Shown: positions 21,500 through 32,851 of the stretch, piece after piece | How the letters are laid out: every line of letters starts with the position of its first letter | How positions within the stretch are numbered: position 1 is the first letter of the stretch | Source: Microglena sp. YARC | Lineage: Eukaryota; Chlorophyta; Chlorophyceae; Chlamydomonadales; Chlamydomonadaceae | Assembly (NCBI GenBank): GCA_022414725.1 | Contig: CM039465.1 | Coordinates: 37,745,734-37,809,733, forward strand | Length of the DNA stretch: 64,000 bases | Reading direction: 5' to 3' | Notes under the pieces: generated by a model | Database searches by the model: none | What the model was told of the DNA's origin: nothing | Seen by the model: the letters and a program-made list of their open reading frames with translations, nothing else | Made by a program: the position numbers and the translations under genes

Positions 21500-21974
21500 C
21501 TATAAAATCAAGTTAGGAGTTATAGTTAGCAGGAAGGATTGTGTTTTAATATTCTTTTTTTATTGTGTTGTTATTTTAAATTGACTATTGTTTTTGTATT
21601 GTTTTGTTGTTTTCTATCATATTTTTGTTGTTGTATGAGATATATATTATTTTAGTCGACGTTGTTGTTTTGAACAACAGTAAATAGAATGTCATTATTA
21701 GCGTGTCATAAACATTATCCGAGTATGCCAACAACAACCATAGTGATTAGTTCGTGATCCCAGTCTTTGTAGCGTTCTCACCATTTTGGGAGGTGTCAGG
21801 TCATGAGTGCCTTGCTATTATATATCTTTAACCAGTCAACCTAGTGATGGAACGCAGGTGGCGGAAAGGTGACCACAGGAGGCCTAATCACTGTGTGACT
21901 GTTTCCTAGAAAGTGATTGTATTATCTTGATATCCCCTTCTGGTAGCAAGGGATACATTTGTCAAATTGGTCAG
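21500..21974. other. Intergenic, AT-rich, no gene seen
   Basis: T-rich sequence with TTGTTGTT motifs. A related TTGTATTGTTTTG stretch recurs at 22190-22340, suggesting a worn ~700-bp duplication. Confidence 0.4.
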
Positions 21975-22135
21975 CGCTTAAAGCGCACGTACGTCAAAAT
22001 GGCCAGCACTTTCTAGTGCAAAAAGCGCAAAAACTGCGCGCTGCGCCCACAGGGGGTTGAAAAAACTGTGCGAAACGCGCAGTGGGGCTCAAAAAGCGTG
22101 CGCGAAATTGCTCTGCCGCGCGCGCTTTGTAGCAC
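21975..22135 (-). repeat. Dispersed repeat family J, inverted copy
   Basis: Complement of the J copies at 19390 and 57470: AAAAAGCGCAAAAACTGCGCG and CTGCGCCCACAGGGGGTT. Confidence 0.55.
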
Positions 22136-22489
22136 CCTGTCTGGTAGTCTAGACTTGTCTTGATAATTTTGGGAATTGTATTTGGAGTTTATTGTACTCC
22201 AGGTACGTGCTCCTATTTTTATTGTACTGTTCTTTTGTATTGTATTGTTTGTTTTCTTATTGGTATTGCTTTCATTCTTTTTTTTATTGTATGATAGAAT
22301 GTCATTTGGGGGGATTTTGTTTCGTTGTACTTTTTGAACAACAGTACACTTAATAGTATGTATGTGTGTATTATAAACTATCCATATATCCATATAGGGA
22401 TTTAGTACTTTATCCCAGGTCATTCAACACTCTTGGGGGGTTGAGCTCATGGAGGGCTTGTTATTATATTATATTAGCCCCTCCTGGTT

Positions 22490-22560
22490 GTCAAGGCTTA
22501 GCTTGATCATTCGAGGTTGGGCAAGTCTCAATAGCCTAATTGGCTACCCCTGGATTGTTC
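22490..22560 (-). repeat. Short R3 repeat
   Basis: CTTGATCATTCGAGGTTGGG, AAGTC, TAGCCTAATTGGCTACCCCT: the R3 3' half only. Confidence 0.65.
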
Positions 22561-22807
22561 AAAATAATTGAGGGATACCATTGCCTACCTACTAGTTGAC
22601 CAATAAGCCTAAAGCTTAAGCGATATCGCCATATTTGAGTCAACTATTAGCCTAATTGCCCACCTACAAGTCGTGCAGTAGTTGTGTATGTTGTTACAGT
22701 CCAGGGGTAGCCAAATATCATAAACCCAATTTGCGACACGTTGCACAAAAAAGGAAACTGCTTATACATACTGCATGAGCGATTTTTGATAATTGACTCG
22801 ATTCATG

Positions 22808-22960
22808 ACTTCACACATGATCACTGCAGCACGGACTCAGGGCCCTCGTCGGTAAAACGATTGTTTAGGGTTCAGTTCACCAATGCTTTTTATTTTCAAG
22901 CCCTTCCTATTACAGTTGGGCAAGTCCTTTTAGCTATTTGCCTAGACAGTACATACAGTG
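22808..22960 (-). repeat. R3 dispersed repeat
   Basis: GCAGCACGGACTCAGGGCCC, GGTAAAACGATTGTTTAGGG, TCACCAATGCTTTTTATTTT and TTGGGCAAGTCCTTTTAGC, in R3 order. Confidence 0.8.
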
Positions 22961-23065
22961 AGATGGTGGTGGGTGGGATAGGGTGAGTGGGTAGTGGTGG
23001 TGGGATAGGGTGGGTGAGATGGGTGATGGTGGGATAGGGTGTGTCGGTAGTGGTGGTGGTGGTTA
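22960..23065 (+). repeat. GGTGGGATAGGGT-type array
   Basis: Five degenerate G-rich units (GGTGGTGGGATAGGGTG). Confidence 0.8.
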
Positions 23066-23471
23066 GCAGCTCCCTCCCAATCATGAACTACAATTGCCTG
23101 TGTACCCCTAGACTGTGAACATACATCACATCATGATGGTTACCATTGCCCTATGCATACATGATACCCGACCGCGCTCCTACCTTCATCGCAATTTTTT
23201 GATGTTGCCCTAAATGGCCCTAAAAAGCTATAAAAGCTATACAAACTACTAATAAACACACCGTCCCTGAAGGAGGCCTAGAACCATTACAAGCTAGAAA
23301 AAAAACCACTTTCAGATTTGAAAACAAAACCCCTGGCCTACCCTCATTGCAAAGTCTGTTGATGTAGCGATAATGTTAGCTGCCCATGTACCCAGGGGGA
23401 ACCATCCGATGGTGCCATTCAGTTTCGATAGCTGCCACCTGCAGTATGCCAAAAGTGCATGCCAGTAGTTT

Positions 23472-23640
23472 TAGGGGTGGTGTGTGTGGGGGGATGTGGC
23501 GGGGTGGGGTGGAGTGGGGGTAGGGGTGGGTGTGGGTGGGTGTGGGGGGGGTAGGAGTGTGGGTGTGTGGGGGGGTAAGGGTGGGGGAGGGTTGGGGTTG
23601 GGGTTGGGGGTGTGTGTGTGTGGTGGGGGGGGTGTTGTAG
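23472..23640 (+). repeat. G-rich microsatellite (GGGTGTG)
   Basis: Simple GGGTGT/GGGGTTG sequence. Long open frames here are compositional. Confidence 0.9.
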
Positions 23641-23769
23641 TCATAAACACTATTTACACCACACTCCCGACTTCCCGAGTACATTATGTAATCACTTGAC
23701 CCCCGCTGACTGAAATGTCACAAGGCTGCAGACGGTTTTAAGATATGCCCAGGCAAATTGAACATTCAT

Positions 23770-24250
23770 ACGTCCCCGTCATATGCGTGAGGTTGAAGGA
23801 ATCATCCTGCATTAGGCAAAAATTGAACATTCATCCATGTTATGATATGCCCATGCAGAACAGCAGTACCACCACACAGCTCCCACATAAGGGCCAGCCT
23901 GATACAGCCTGCCACAGGGCGTGAGGTTGAAGGAACCCTCCCGTTCGCATCCACCGTACATACTGGAGAATGGTTACAAATTGGAAATTAGTAAGCCGTG
24001 CCACAGGGCGTGAGGTTGAGGGAACCCTCCCGTTTGCATGCACCGAACATACTAAAGAAGTGTTACGAATTGGAAATTAGTACGCCGTGCCTCAGGGCGT
24101 GAGGTTTATGGAACCCTCCCGTTCGCATGCACTGTACATACTGACAATGGTTACACAATTGGAAAATTAGTAACGCCGTGCCACAGGGCGTGAGGTTTGA
24201 GGAACACTCCCGTTTGCATGCACCGTGCATACTGGGGAATGGTACTATGT
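23770..24250 (+). repeat. Family G tandem array (~85-90 bp)
   Basis: Five units with GTGCCACAGGGCGTGAGGTT, GAACCCTCCCGTTCGCATGC and GTACATACTGGAGAATGGTT. Single dispersed relatives sit at about 45670-45710 and 46205-46255. Confidence 0.85.
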
Positions 24251-24289
24251 TGGGCTTTTGGTTTCGCAGATCCCTACTGCGCCTGAGCA

Positions 24290-24432
24290 TGGACTACTGC
24301 GCAACAGCACGGAGGGGAGATTTCTACCTCGTCCAAGGTGGCAGGTCTAGAATTTGGGAACCTGGCAAGGGCTCGAACGACAGACCTGTCTGGCTGGATT
24401 AACCATACAGCCAGAGCCCGATTGGTGGGAGT
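24290..24432 (-). pseudogene. tRNA-like element
   Basis: On the minus strand: GGCTCTGGCTGTATGGTTAA (A-box-like), then GTCGTTCGAGCCC (B-box-like) and a tail. The adjacent GACTACTGCGC.ACAGCA sequence recurs near 62880-62920, suggesting a dispersed tRNA-derived repeat. Confidence 0.45.
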
Positions 24433-24504
24433 AGGCCAGTAGCCATGTACAATTATATTTATTTTATTTTTGTTAACTCCTTTTTATTTTATTTGCATTT
24501 TTGG

Positions 24505-24600
24505 GCATGATGCTCGTAAGTCCCCCTTGGCTCCATCAAGCTGCGGGCACATTTGGAGTCCTGCCGTCCAGTAGGGCACCAGTAAAAATGTAATCATCCT
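24505..24600 (-). repeat. Dispersed ~95-bp repeat shared with the giant exon
   Basis: Contains TGGTGCCCTACTGGAC, CAAATGTGCCCGC and AAGGGGGACTTACGAG on the minus strand. The same sequence is part of the open frame at 4553-4605 and occurs inverted at 31198-31290. Confidence 0.75.
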
Positions 24601-24614
24601 TATGAAAGTGCCTG

Positions 24615-25480
24615 GGGTAAAGAGTAATACCACCAGAAGTACAAGACCACTAGAAGTACAATACCATCTGATGTACAGTATCACCTGAGGTGCATTGACA
24701 CCTGCACCACACCAATATCAATATAACTGCCTGGGGGGAGGTCAAATACCACCAGAATTGCAAGGCCACCTGATGTACAATACAATATGAGGTACATTGA
24801 CACCTGCACCACATCAATAGCCATATAACTGGCTGTGGTGAGGTCAAATACCACCAGAAGTACAAGACCACCTGATGTACAAAACCATATGGGGTACATT
24901 GACACCTGCACCACATCAATAGCCATATAACTGGCTGTGGTGAGGTCAAATACCACCAGAAGTACAAGACCACCTGATGTTCAAAACCATATGGGGTAAA
25001 TTGACACCTGCACCACATCAATAGCCATATAAGTGGCTGTGGTGAGGTCAAATACCACCAGAAGTACAAGACCACCTGATGTACAAAACCATATGGGGTA
25101 CATTGACACCTGCACCACACCAACAGCCATGAAACTGCCTGGAGTGAGGTCAAATATCACCAGAAGTACAAGACCACCAGAAGTACAAGATTATATGAGG
25201 TACACTGACACTTGCATCACACCATTAGCCATGAAAGTGCCTGGGGTGAGGTGAAAGATCACCAGAAGTACAAGACCATAAGAGGTACATTGACACCTGC
25301 ACCACACCAACAGCCATGCAACTGCCTGGGTTGAGGTGAAATATCACCAGAAGTACATGACCACCAGAAGTACAAGACCATATGAGGTACATTGACTCCT
25401 GCACCAGAAAAATAGTCACGAAAGTGCCTGGGGTGAGGTAAAATATCACCAGAAGCACAAGACCATAAGAGGTTCATTAT
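24615..25480. repeat. ~100-125-bp tandem array
   Basis: Seven to eight units with CACCAGAAGTACAAGACCAC, GGTACATTGACACCTGCACC and AGCCATATAACTGGCTG. Open frames on either strand follow the unit and are not judged coding. Confidence 0.85.
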
Positions 25481-26034
25481 CACAGGTACACTACTGCGTG
25501 AAGTACATGACTCACTTACATTGCCACCTGCATCAAATCATGAGTCGTGACAGTACTGTGGTTGAAGTGCCTGACCACCTGACTAACATCACCTGACCAC
25601 CTAACATCACCTGACACCACCTGACACCACCTGGCATCACCTGACCACCTGACTAACATCACCTTGTTAGTGGCACTCATGTACGAGCTTCAGATAATTG
25701 TGTGTTTAAACTGCCTCTCCTGTTTTGAAGGTTGGGCAATCCCTTTAGCCTATTTGTCTAAACCTGGACTGTGCAAATACATGCAATAATATACATAAGT
25801 AAAATGCAAGCAAATACTGCATGCAAGCAGATGCAAATGATGTAAAAAGTAACCAATCACATTCAAAGCGAGAACAAAGTTGGGAACTGAATAAGAAATT
25901 TGTCTGATGTGTGCACGTGTAAGCGTGTGCATGTCTAGGTGTGTGTTTCGTGCACATCCTCAGTTTGATTTCCAGAAATCTTGAGGCCACAATGTGCGAC
26001 CGTCCGGTCGCACACAAAAAATTGCACATCCTGG

Positions 26035-27320
26035 TTTGTGTGTGTGCGCATATGTGCGTGTGCACATGTCTGTGAGTATCTTCTGCACATCCTGATGTGT
26101 GTGCGCATATGTCAATATGTGCATATGTGCGTGTGTGTATTCCATGCACATCCTGATGTGTGTGTGTGCAGGTGCATATGTCTGTGTGTGTCTGTGTCTG
26201 TGTTCGTGTGTATCTTATACACATCCTGATGAGTGTGTGTGCATGTGCGCATGTCTGTGTGTCTGTTGGTGCATATTTTATGCACATCCTGATGTGTGTG
26301 TGTGTGTGCAGGTGCATATGTCTGTGTGTGTCTGTGTCTGTGTTCGTGTGTATCTTATACACATCCAGATGAGTGTGTGTGTATGTGCACATGTCTGGGT
26401 GTGTCTGTGTTGGTGTGTATTCCATGCACATCCTGATGTGTGTGTGTGTATGTGCACATGCCTGGGTGTGTCTGTGTTGGTGTGTATTCCATGCACATCC
26501 TGATGAGTGTGTTTCATGTGCATCCTGGTGTGTGAATCCAAGTGTGTGTGTTTCATGTGCATACTGGTGTGTGCGTCCATGTGTGTGTGTTTCATGTGCA
26601 TACTGGTGCGTGTGTGCATGTGCGTGTGTGTGCGTGCATGTGTGCATGTGTATTTCATGTGCATCCCGATGTTGCGTGTGTGCGAGTGCTTGGGTGTGTG
26701 ACTGTGTGCATGTGCGCATGTGCGTGCTCCATGTGCATTCTAATGTGTGCGTGTGTGTGTGTTTGTGTGCTGCATGCGCATCATGCCATGTGCGTGTGTG
26801 TGAGAGAGTGTGTGCATGTTTCATGCGTGTCCTAATGTTTTTTTTATGCACATCCTGATGTATGCATGTGTGTGCGTGTGCGCATTTGATGCGTGTGTGT
26901 TTCTGTGTGTGTGTGCATGTGTTTCATGTGCACCTGATGTGTGCGTATGTGTGTTTCTGTGTGTGTGTGCATGTGCATGTGCGTGTGCGCATAAGTGGAT
27001 GTGTGCATGTTCGTGCATGGATGTGTGCGTGGTGTGAGTGCATGTACGTATTTCATATGCATACTTATGTGTGTGTGTGTATGTGTGTGTGTTTCATGAG
27101 CATCCTGATGTGTGTGTACATGTGTGTGTCTGTGCGTGATTCATGCACATATTGATACATGTGTGGTGTCTGTGAGTGATTCGTGCATATCTTGATATGT
27201 GTGTGTGTGTGTGATTTATGCATATCTTGATGTGTGTGTGTGCGCATGCATATGTGTGCGTGTTCCATTCACATCCTGATTTGCCGGAATGAATGTGTTT
27301 CATTCACATCCTGATTTGTC
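26035..27320. repeat. TG-rich minisatellite, ~60-95-bp higher-order units
   Basis: Repeats anchored by TGCACATCCTGATGTGTGTG with TG/CATGTG spacers, about fifteen units. The 368-residue minus-strand His/Thr/Cys frame is a by-product. Confidence 0.9.
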
Positions 27321-27419
27321 GGAGCTCACACCTTGTAATGCAACCTAGAGGCGCAAAAAGAATTCCAAACCAAAGCTCTCCAAGATCCTCACTGGACGCT
27401 GCTTCACTTTCATCCGTTG

Positions 27420-27910
27420 AGTAGATCACAATGTAGGCTGTCAGGAGCAGGGGATGGCAAAGAGTGTATGTCAAAGGCTGTCAGGAGCAGGGGATGGCAA
27501 AGAGTGTATGTGGCTGTTAGGAGCAGGGGATGTCAAAAGATGCATGTGAAAAGGAATTATGTGAAAGGATGTATGTGAAAGGGTTTATGTCAAAGGGTGT
27601 ATGTCAAAGGATGTACTTTACAGTCTGGGGGGGCAGCCAATGATAAGGGTTTTAGGCATCAAAGGGTGACATTAATATCGAACAAATTAAAATCCGTTGA
27701 GTAGATCACAATGTAGGCTGCCAGGAGAGCCAGGTAAGTAAAAGGAAGTATTTGAAAGGATGTATGTGAAAGGGTGTATATCAAATGATGTATGTCAAAT
27801 AATGTTTGTGAAATGATGTATGTGAAAGGGACAAAGGATGTATGTGAAAGGGTGTATGTAAAATAATGTTTGTGAAAGGATGTGTGTCAAAGGATGTATG
27901 CCAAAGGGTG
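27420..27910 (+). repeat. Short-unit array (GTATGTGAAAGG)
   Basis: About twenty 12-14-bp degenerate copies of GGATGTATGTGAAAGGGT. Two longer duplicated blocks (GTTGAGTAGATCACAATGTA) lie at 27415 and 27695. Confidence 0.85.
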
Positions 27911-28140
27911 CCTGTCATACAAAAATAAAATAAACAAATTAAAGCGCATTTAATTGCAAGCCAACAGAAATCCCATTAAGTTGTGAATGAAAAAAGGAGG
28001 CTAGTTTTTAGTGTCTTGAGTGTATTTGTTTTTTGCCCTTTGTAATCCTTTGTAGTAACTTTGTTTTTAGAGTCGAGCTTTTTGGGCTATTGCCTTTAAA
28101 TTTTAATATTTTTAATATTTTTAATAACGTTTTTGTGAGG

Positions 28141-28720
28141 GCAAGTGTGATGGCTGAGATGCATATATGAGATATGTAATGATTAAACAATTTGGCTAAT
28201 AATGAAATAAATAATAAAATAAATAATAAAATAATAATACCAATACCAGCCAATACTAGTAATATAATGTTACAAAAGAATACAAGTTCGATGCAGCGTC
28301 GCCTGCGACGCTAAAAATTGACGGAGAGTGATCGCGAGGTAGCGACAGGTGGCAACGGAAGCGAGTTAGTTACGAGGTCGTTGGCTACTTGGCTGACGTG
28401 TCGGGCTTCATCGCGGTCAGATGGATGGACGAACGGACAAATGGGTAACACTGGGGGCTCCCGCCTCCCAGAAGGGAGGGCTCCACCAACAATAAAATAA
28501 TGTCATCTCCTTGCCTAATGACAGCCCCGTGAGGGCAAGTGTGATGGCTGAGATGAATATATGTCATAAAATAATGTGGCTTATTAAAAAAAAGTAATAC
28601 AAAAATGTAATAAAAATGTCATCCCCTTACCTATTGACAGCCTTATGAAGGCAAGTGTGATGGCTGACATGCATGTCATAAAAGAATGCGACTGCCATAA
28701 ATTGAAAACAAAACATGTAA
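28141..28720 (-). repeat. Donor-bearing copies of the fluoride-exporter exon end
   Basis: Three downstream copies (near 28141-28170, 28500-28560 and 28612-28675) of the exon's last ~45 nt (coding for AITLAL.(G/R)LSIG) and its donor. The copy at 28640 keeps a perfect AATAG/GTAAGG. The one at 28515 has GGCAAGG. The furthest is truncated before the donor. The R2 element at 28283 lies between copies. Confidence 0.8.
28283..28497 (+). repeat. R2 element copy
   Basis: Full-length ~210-bp R2: starts ATGCAGCGTCGCCTGCGACG, then TTGACGGAGAGTG, GCGACAGGTGGCAACGG, GCGAGTTAGTTACGAGG, and ends at CTGGGGGCTCCCGCC plus an AGGGCTCCACCAA tail. Confidence 0.85.
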
Positions 28721-28753
28721 TAAAAATGTGATAAAATAATGTCATTCCCTTAC

Positions 28754-29227
28754 CTATTGACAGCCCTGTGAGGGCAAGTGTGATGGCTAAGATGCATATG
28801 TCGGCTATAACTGTCACTCCACCACTGGTGCTGGGGCTAGCTGGCTTGGCCTCTGCCAGTTCGATAGCAACGCTGTCAGGATCCACAGCTTTCTCAGCTA
28901 CAGGATCCTTGGCTACAGCTTTCTCAGCTACATGGGCCTCTGTCAGTTTAGATGCAGGAGCTCCGTTGTTGGTGACCCCCACATTGGTTTTGGCTGCAGC
29001 CGCTGAGCTGGCGCTGCCAGAGGGGCGATGCAAGAGGGTGAGACATGTCAGCCCTAGCTGCTGTCCCATAAAGAGGGCGAGCATGGAGCATGCAAAATTA
29101 AGGTAGATGCCCCACAGGGCCGCCACCCACTCCGTACCGCGTACTGCCTCTGCGGGGTCCCCCCCAACCATCATCTCGACCATCTGAGTCATCCAACTAG
29201 CGAATGTGGTGATGGAACCACATAGCC
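28754..29227 (-). CDS. CrcB/FEX-type fluoride exporter, internal exon
   Basis: CrcB/FEX channels export fluoride across membranes; eukaryotic FEX proteins fuse two CrcB-like halves. This 474-nt minus-strand exon (acceptor CTCATGCCAG, donor TCAATAG/GTAAGG, phase 1 on both sides) encodes GLCGSITTFASWM, matching the family's third-helix G-x-C-G-S-x-T-T-F-S/A-x-W signature. A helix (WVAALWGIYLNFACSMLALF) follows, then an Ala/Val/Lys/Glu-rich linker of ~75 residues and the start of another hydrophobic helix (ADICILAITLALTGLSI). Helix-linker-helix fits the inter-domain region of a two-domain FEX. Other exons were not identified nearby; flanks are filled with duplicates of this exon's edges. Family call from motif recognition only. 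Confidence 0.7.
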
Positions 29228-29342
29228 CTGGCATGAGAGTGAAAGTGTGACTGTTTTTCAAAATCTTTATGAAATTCCACAAAAAAGCCATGGCATGTTC
29301 AGCATATTTGCTTGGAAACACCGCATTAATATATTGCTGGTC

Positions 29343-29346
29343 CCCC

Positions 29347-29377
<31 letters not shown>

Positions 29378-29495
29378 ACATGCACACCAACACTCACAGA
29401 CACAAACACACACACACACATGCACACCAACACACACAGAGACACCAACACACACACAGACACCAACACACACACAAACACACACACACACCACC
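29343..29495. repeat. Poly-C and CA-rich microsatellite
   Basis: About 22 C followed by ACACAC with 20-bp CACACACACAGACACCAA units, separating the real exon from its pseudo-exon copy. Confidence 0.9.
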
Positions 29496-29575
29496 ATGAT
29501 CTCGACCATCTAAGTCATCCAGCTAGTGAACGTGGTGATGGAACCACACAGACCTGGTATGTGAGTGACAGTGTG
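29495..29575 (-). pseudogene. Acceptor-bearing pseudo-exon copy of the fluoride-exporter exon
   Basis: Minus strand: ACATACCAG acceptor, then codons for GLCGSITTFTSWMT followed by TAG where the main exon has CAG (Gln). The upstream intron sequence is also copied (CACTGTCACTCACATACCAG versus CACTTTCACTCTCATGCCAG). It is therefore an acceptor-anchored duplicate disabled by a stop. Confidence 0.8.
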
Positions 29576-29689
29576 ACTGTTTCACATCTTCATGAAATAT
29601 CACAACACCAAAAACATGATATGCTCATATAGCCACACGTATGAAGATACACCATACGATGATAAGTATGTAATGCTTCCCTCACTCCC

Positions 29690-29830
29690 CACCCCAACCC
29701 CACCAACCCAACCACAACCCCCATCCCACCCACCCAACCACAACCCCTCACCCCCCCACCCCCATCCCCCCCATCCCACCCACCCAACCCCTCACCCCCC
29801 ACCCAACCCCAACCCAACCCCCACCTCCAT
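29690..29830 (+). repeat. CCCACCCAACC-type simple repeat
   Basis: Low-complexity CCAACCC/CACCC tract, no coding signal. Confidence 0.9.
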
Positions 29831-29984
29831 CTGTATCAGTTTTCAGTCCAAGCTGCTTGGAGGTCTGTTTCTGCCAAGGACTGGACACGGGCAGGCAAGT
29901 GAGCTGAAGGCTACAGCCATCCCCATCTCCTAAAGACTTTCCTTCTGTTCTATGACAACCCATTTCCTACTCCAATATTTTCCA

Positions 29985-31195
29985 ACCCCACAACTCATTT
30001 TGTGTTCCGCCCCAGTTTGAACTATAACCCATTTCCTACCCCAATACTTTACAACCCCACAACTCATTTTGTGCTCCAACCCGTTTTGAACTAGAACCCA
30101 TTTACCACCCCAATACTTGACAACCCCACAACTCATTTTGTGCTCCAACCCGTTTTGTACTATAACCCATTTACCACCCCAATACTTGACAACCCCACAA
30201 CTCATTTTGTGCTCCAACCCGTTTTGTACTAGAACCCATTTACCACCCCAATAATTTCCAACCACACAACTCATTTTGTGCTCCAACCCGTTTTGTACTA
30301 TAACCCATTTACCACCCCAATACTTGACAACCCCACAACTCATTTTGTGCTCCAACCCGTTTTGTACTATAACCCATTTACCACCCCAATACTTGACAAC
30401 CCCACAACTCATTTTGTGCTCCAACCCGTTTTGTACTAGAACCCATTTACCACCCCAATACTTTCCAACCACACAACTCATTTTGTGCTCCAACCCGTTT
30501 TGTACTATAACCCATTTACCACCCCAATACTTTCCAACCCCACAACTCATTTTGTGCTCCAACCCGTTTTGTACTAGAACCCATTTACCACCCCAATATT
30601 TTCCAACCCCACAACTCATTTTGTGCTCCAACCCGTTTTGTACTAGAACCCATTTACCACCCCAATACTTTCCAACCCCACAACTCATTTTGTGCTCCAA
30701 CCCGTTTTGTACTATAACCCATTTACCGCCCCAATACTTGACAACCCCACAACTCATTTTGTGCTCCAACCCGTTTTGTACTAGAACCCATTTACCACCC
30801 CAATATTTTCCAACCCCACAACTCATTTTGTGCTCCAACCCGTTTTGTACTATAACCCATTTACTACCCCAATACTTTCCAACCCCACAACTCATTTTGT
30901 GCTCCAACCCGTTTTGTACTAGAACCCATTTACCACCCCAATATTTTCCAACCCCACAACTCATTTTGTGCTCCAACCCGTTTTGTACTATAACCCATTT
31001 ACCACCCCAATACTTGACAACCCCACAACTCATTTTGTGCTCCAACCCGTTTTGTACTATAACCCATTTACCACCCCAATACTTTCCAACCCCACAACTC
31101 ATTTTGTGCTCCAACCCGTTTTGTACTAGAACCCATTTACCACCCCAATATTTTCCAACCCCACACCTCATTTTGTGCTCCAACCCATTGTCTGA
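29985..31195. repeat. 69-bp satellite array, ~17 copies
   Basis: Highly uniform 69-bp unit (CAACCCGTTTTGTACTA.AA, CCCATTTACCACCCCAATA, CCACAACTCATTTTGTGCTC). Because 69 is divisible by 3 and the unit has no stop in one frame of each strand, ~350-450-codon frames appear on both strands. Two sub-variants (ACTTGACAACCCC versus TTTCCAACCCC) are interspersed, suggesting recent unequal exchange. Confidence 0.95.
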
Positions 31196-31197
31196 CC

Positions 31198-31290
31198 CCA
31201 ATGATGATGACATTTTCCCTGGTGCCCTACTGGACTCCAAAATGTGCCCTCGGCTTGACGGAGTCAAGGGGGACTTCCGAACATCATGCA
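31198..31290 (+). repeat. Dispersed ~95-bp repeat, inverted copy
   Basis: GATGATGACATTTTCCCTGG, TGCCCTACTGGACTCC, CTTGACGGAGTCAAGGGGG, matching the complement of 4553-4605 and 24505-24600. Confidence 0.75.
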
Positions 31291-31984
31291 CAAAGAAGAC
31301 AATAAAAAATAAATAAAAAATAAATAAAAATATAAAAAAAGAAAAAATGCATTTCTACTTGTACACAGTCCAAGCTGCAAGGAGGTGTGTTTCTGCAAAG
31401 GACTGGACGCTGGCAGGCATGTGAGCTGAAGGCTACAGCCACCCCCATCTCCAAAAGTCTTTCCTTTTGTTCTATGACAACCCATTTCCTACCCCAATAT
31501 TTTACCACACACAGCCACACAACTCATTTTATGCTCCAACCCATTTTGTACTACAAGCCATTTCCTACCCCAATATTTTCCAACCCCACAACTCATTTTG
31601 TGCTCCAACCCATTGTCTACCCCAACGCACTTGTACCTGTACGCAGCCCATGCTGCAAGGAGGTGTGTTTCTGCAAAGGGCTGGATGCTGGCAGGCATGT
31701 GAGATGAAGACTACAACCAACCCTATCTCCAGAGCTCATATCTTCTGTGCTCCAACCCATTTCGTACTTCAACACACTTTTGTACTGCAACTCATTTGTA
31801 CCTGTGCGCAGTCCAAGCTGCAAGGAGGAGTGTTTCTGCAAAGGACTGGACGCTAGTAGGCAAGTGAGCTGAAGGCTAGGACCATCTTCATCTCCAGAGC
31901 TCTTATCTTCCCCTTTGGAACCTACTTCATGCAGTTTTCCTTTAGGGCACCGAAACACTGATGACAGTACATCTGAGTAGGCAG

Positions 31985-32720
31985 TACATGTGAGGGTGTG
32001 AGGGTTTGTGGGTCTGAGAGGGTATAAGGGCCTGAGAGGGTCTGAGGGTCTGAGAGGGTCTGAGGGTCTGAGAGGGTCTGAGGGTCTGAGGGTCTGAGAG
32101 GGTCTGAGGGTCTGAGAGGGTCTGAGGATCTGAGGGTTTCTGAGGGTCTGAGAGCGTCTGAGCGTCTGAGAGAGTCTGAGGGTCTGAGAGAGTCTGAGGG
32201 TATGAGGGGCTGATGGTCTGAGAGGGTATAGGGGTATCGGGATATGAGGGTATGTGTATATGGAAGTATGAGAGCATGAGGGTATGAGGGTATGTGTATA
32301 TGGAAGTGGCTCATACCCTCATCAGAGCCTGAGGGTATAGGGGTATGTGTATATGGAAGTGGCTCATACCCTCATCAGAGCCTGAGGGTATGGGGGTATG
32401 AGTGTACGAGGGTATGTGTGTATGGAAGTACGAGAGCCTGAGGGTATGGGGGTATGAGGGAACGAGGGTATGTGTGTATGGAAGTACGAGAGCATGAGGG
32501 TATGGGGGTATGAGGGTACGAGGGTATGTGTGTATGGAAGTACGAGAGCATGAGGGTATGGGGGTATGAGGGTATGAGGGTATGTGTGTATGGAAGTATG
32601 AGAGCATGAGGGTATGGGGGTATGAGGGGATGCGGGTATTAGGGTATGCTAATATGGAAGTATGAGAGCATGAGGGTATGGAAGTATGAGGGTATGAGGG
32701 TATGTGTATATGGAAGTATG
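31985..32720 (+). repeat. GAGGGTCTGA and GGTATGAGGGTATG arrays
   Basis: A 10-bp GGGTCTGAGA array (31985-32220) passes into a ~65-bp unit with GTGTATATGGAAGTATGAG and GAGCATGAGGGTATGGGGG (32220-32720). Confidence 0.9.
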
Positions 32721-32812
32721 ACAGATCATCATCATCATCACATACAAACCAACCTGAATTGCAGAAGAGACCCATTAATGAACATCAACATCTTTATCAA
32801 CATCATCATCAC

Positions 32813-32851
<39 letters not shown>

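Larger units (their letters stand above)
29835..31920 (-). repeat. Four copies of a 67-nt exon-like segment
   Basis: Near 29840-29925, 31370-31465, 31640-31735 and 31805-31917, the minus strand carries CCTTCAG, then a ~67-nt segment (core CTTTGCAGAAACA, ending GCTTGGACTGCGCACAG in the best copies), then GTACAAATG. It therefore has acceptor-like and donor-like ends. It lies upstream of the fluoride-exporter exon. The encoded peptides are not CrcB-like, so its coding status is unclear. Confidence 0.5.

Noticed and set aside
25745..26851. 368-codon His/Thr-rich frame
   Set aside because: Follows the TG/CA minisatellite; peptide is pure repeat composition.
29930..31316. 346- and 453-codon frames on both strands
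   Set aside because: Products of a 69-bp (3 x 23) satellite lacking stops; open on both strands, no unique domain.
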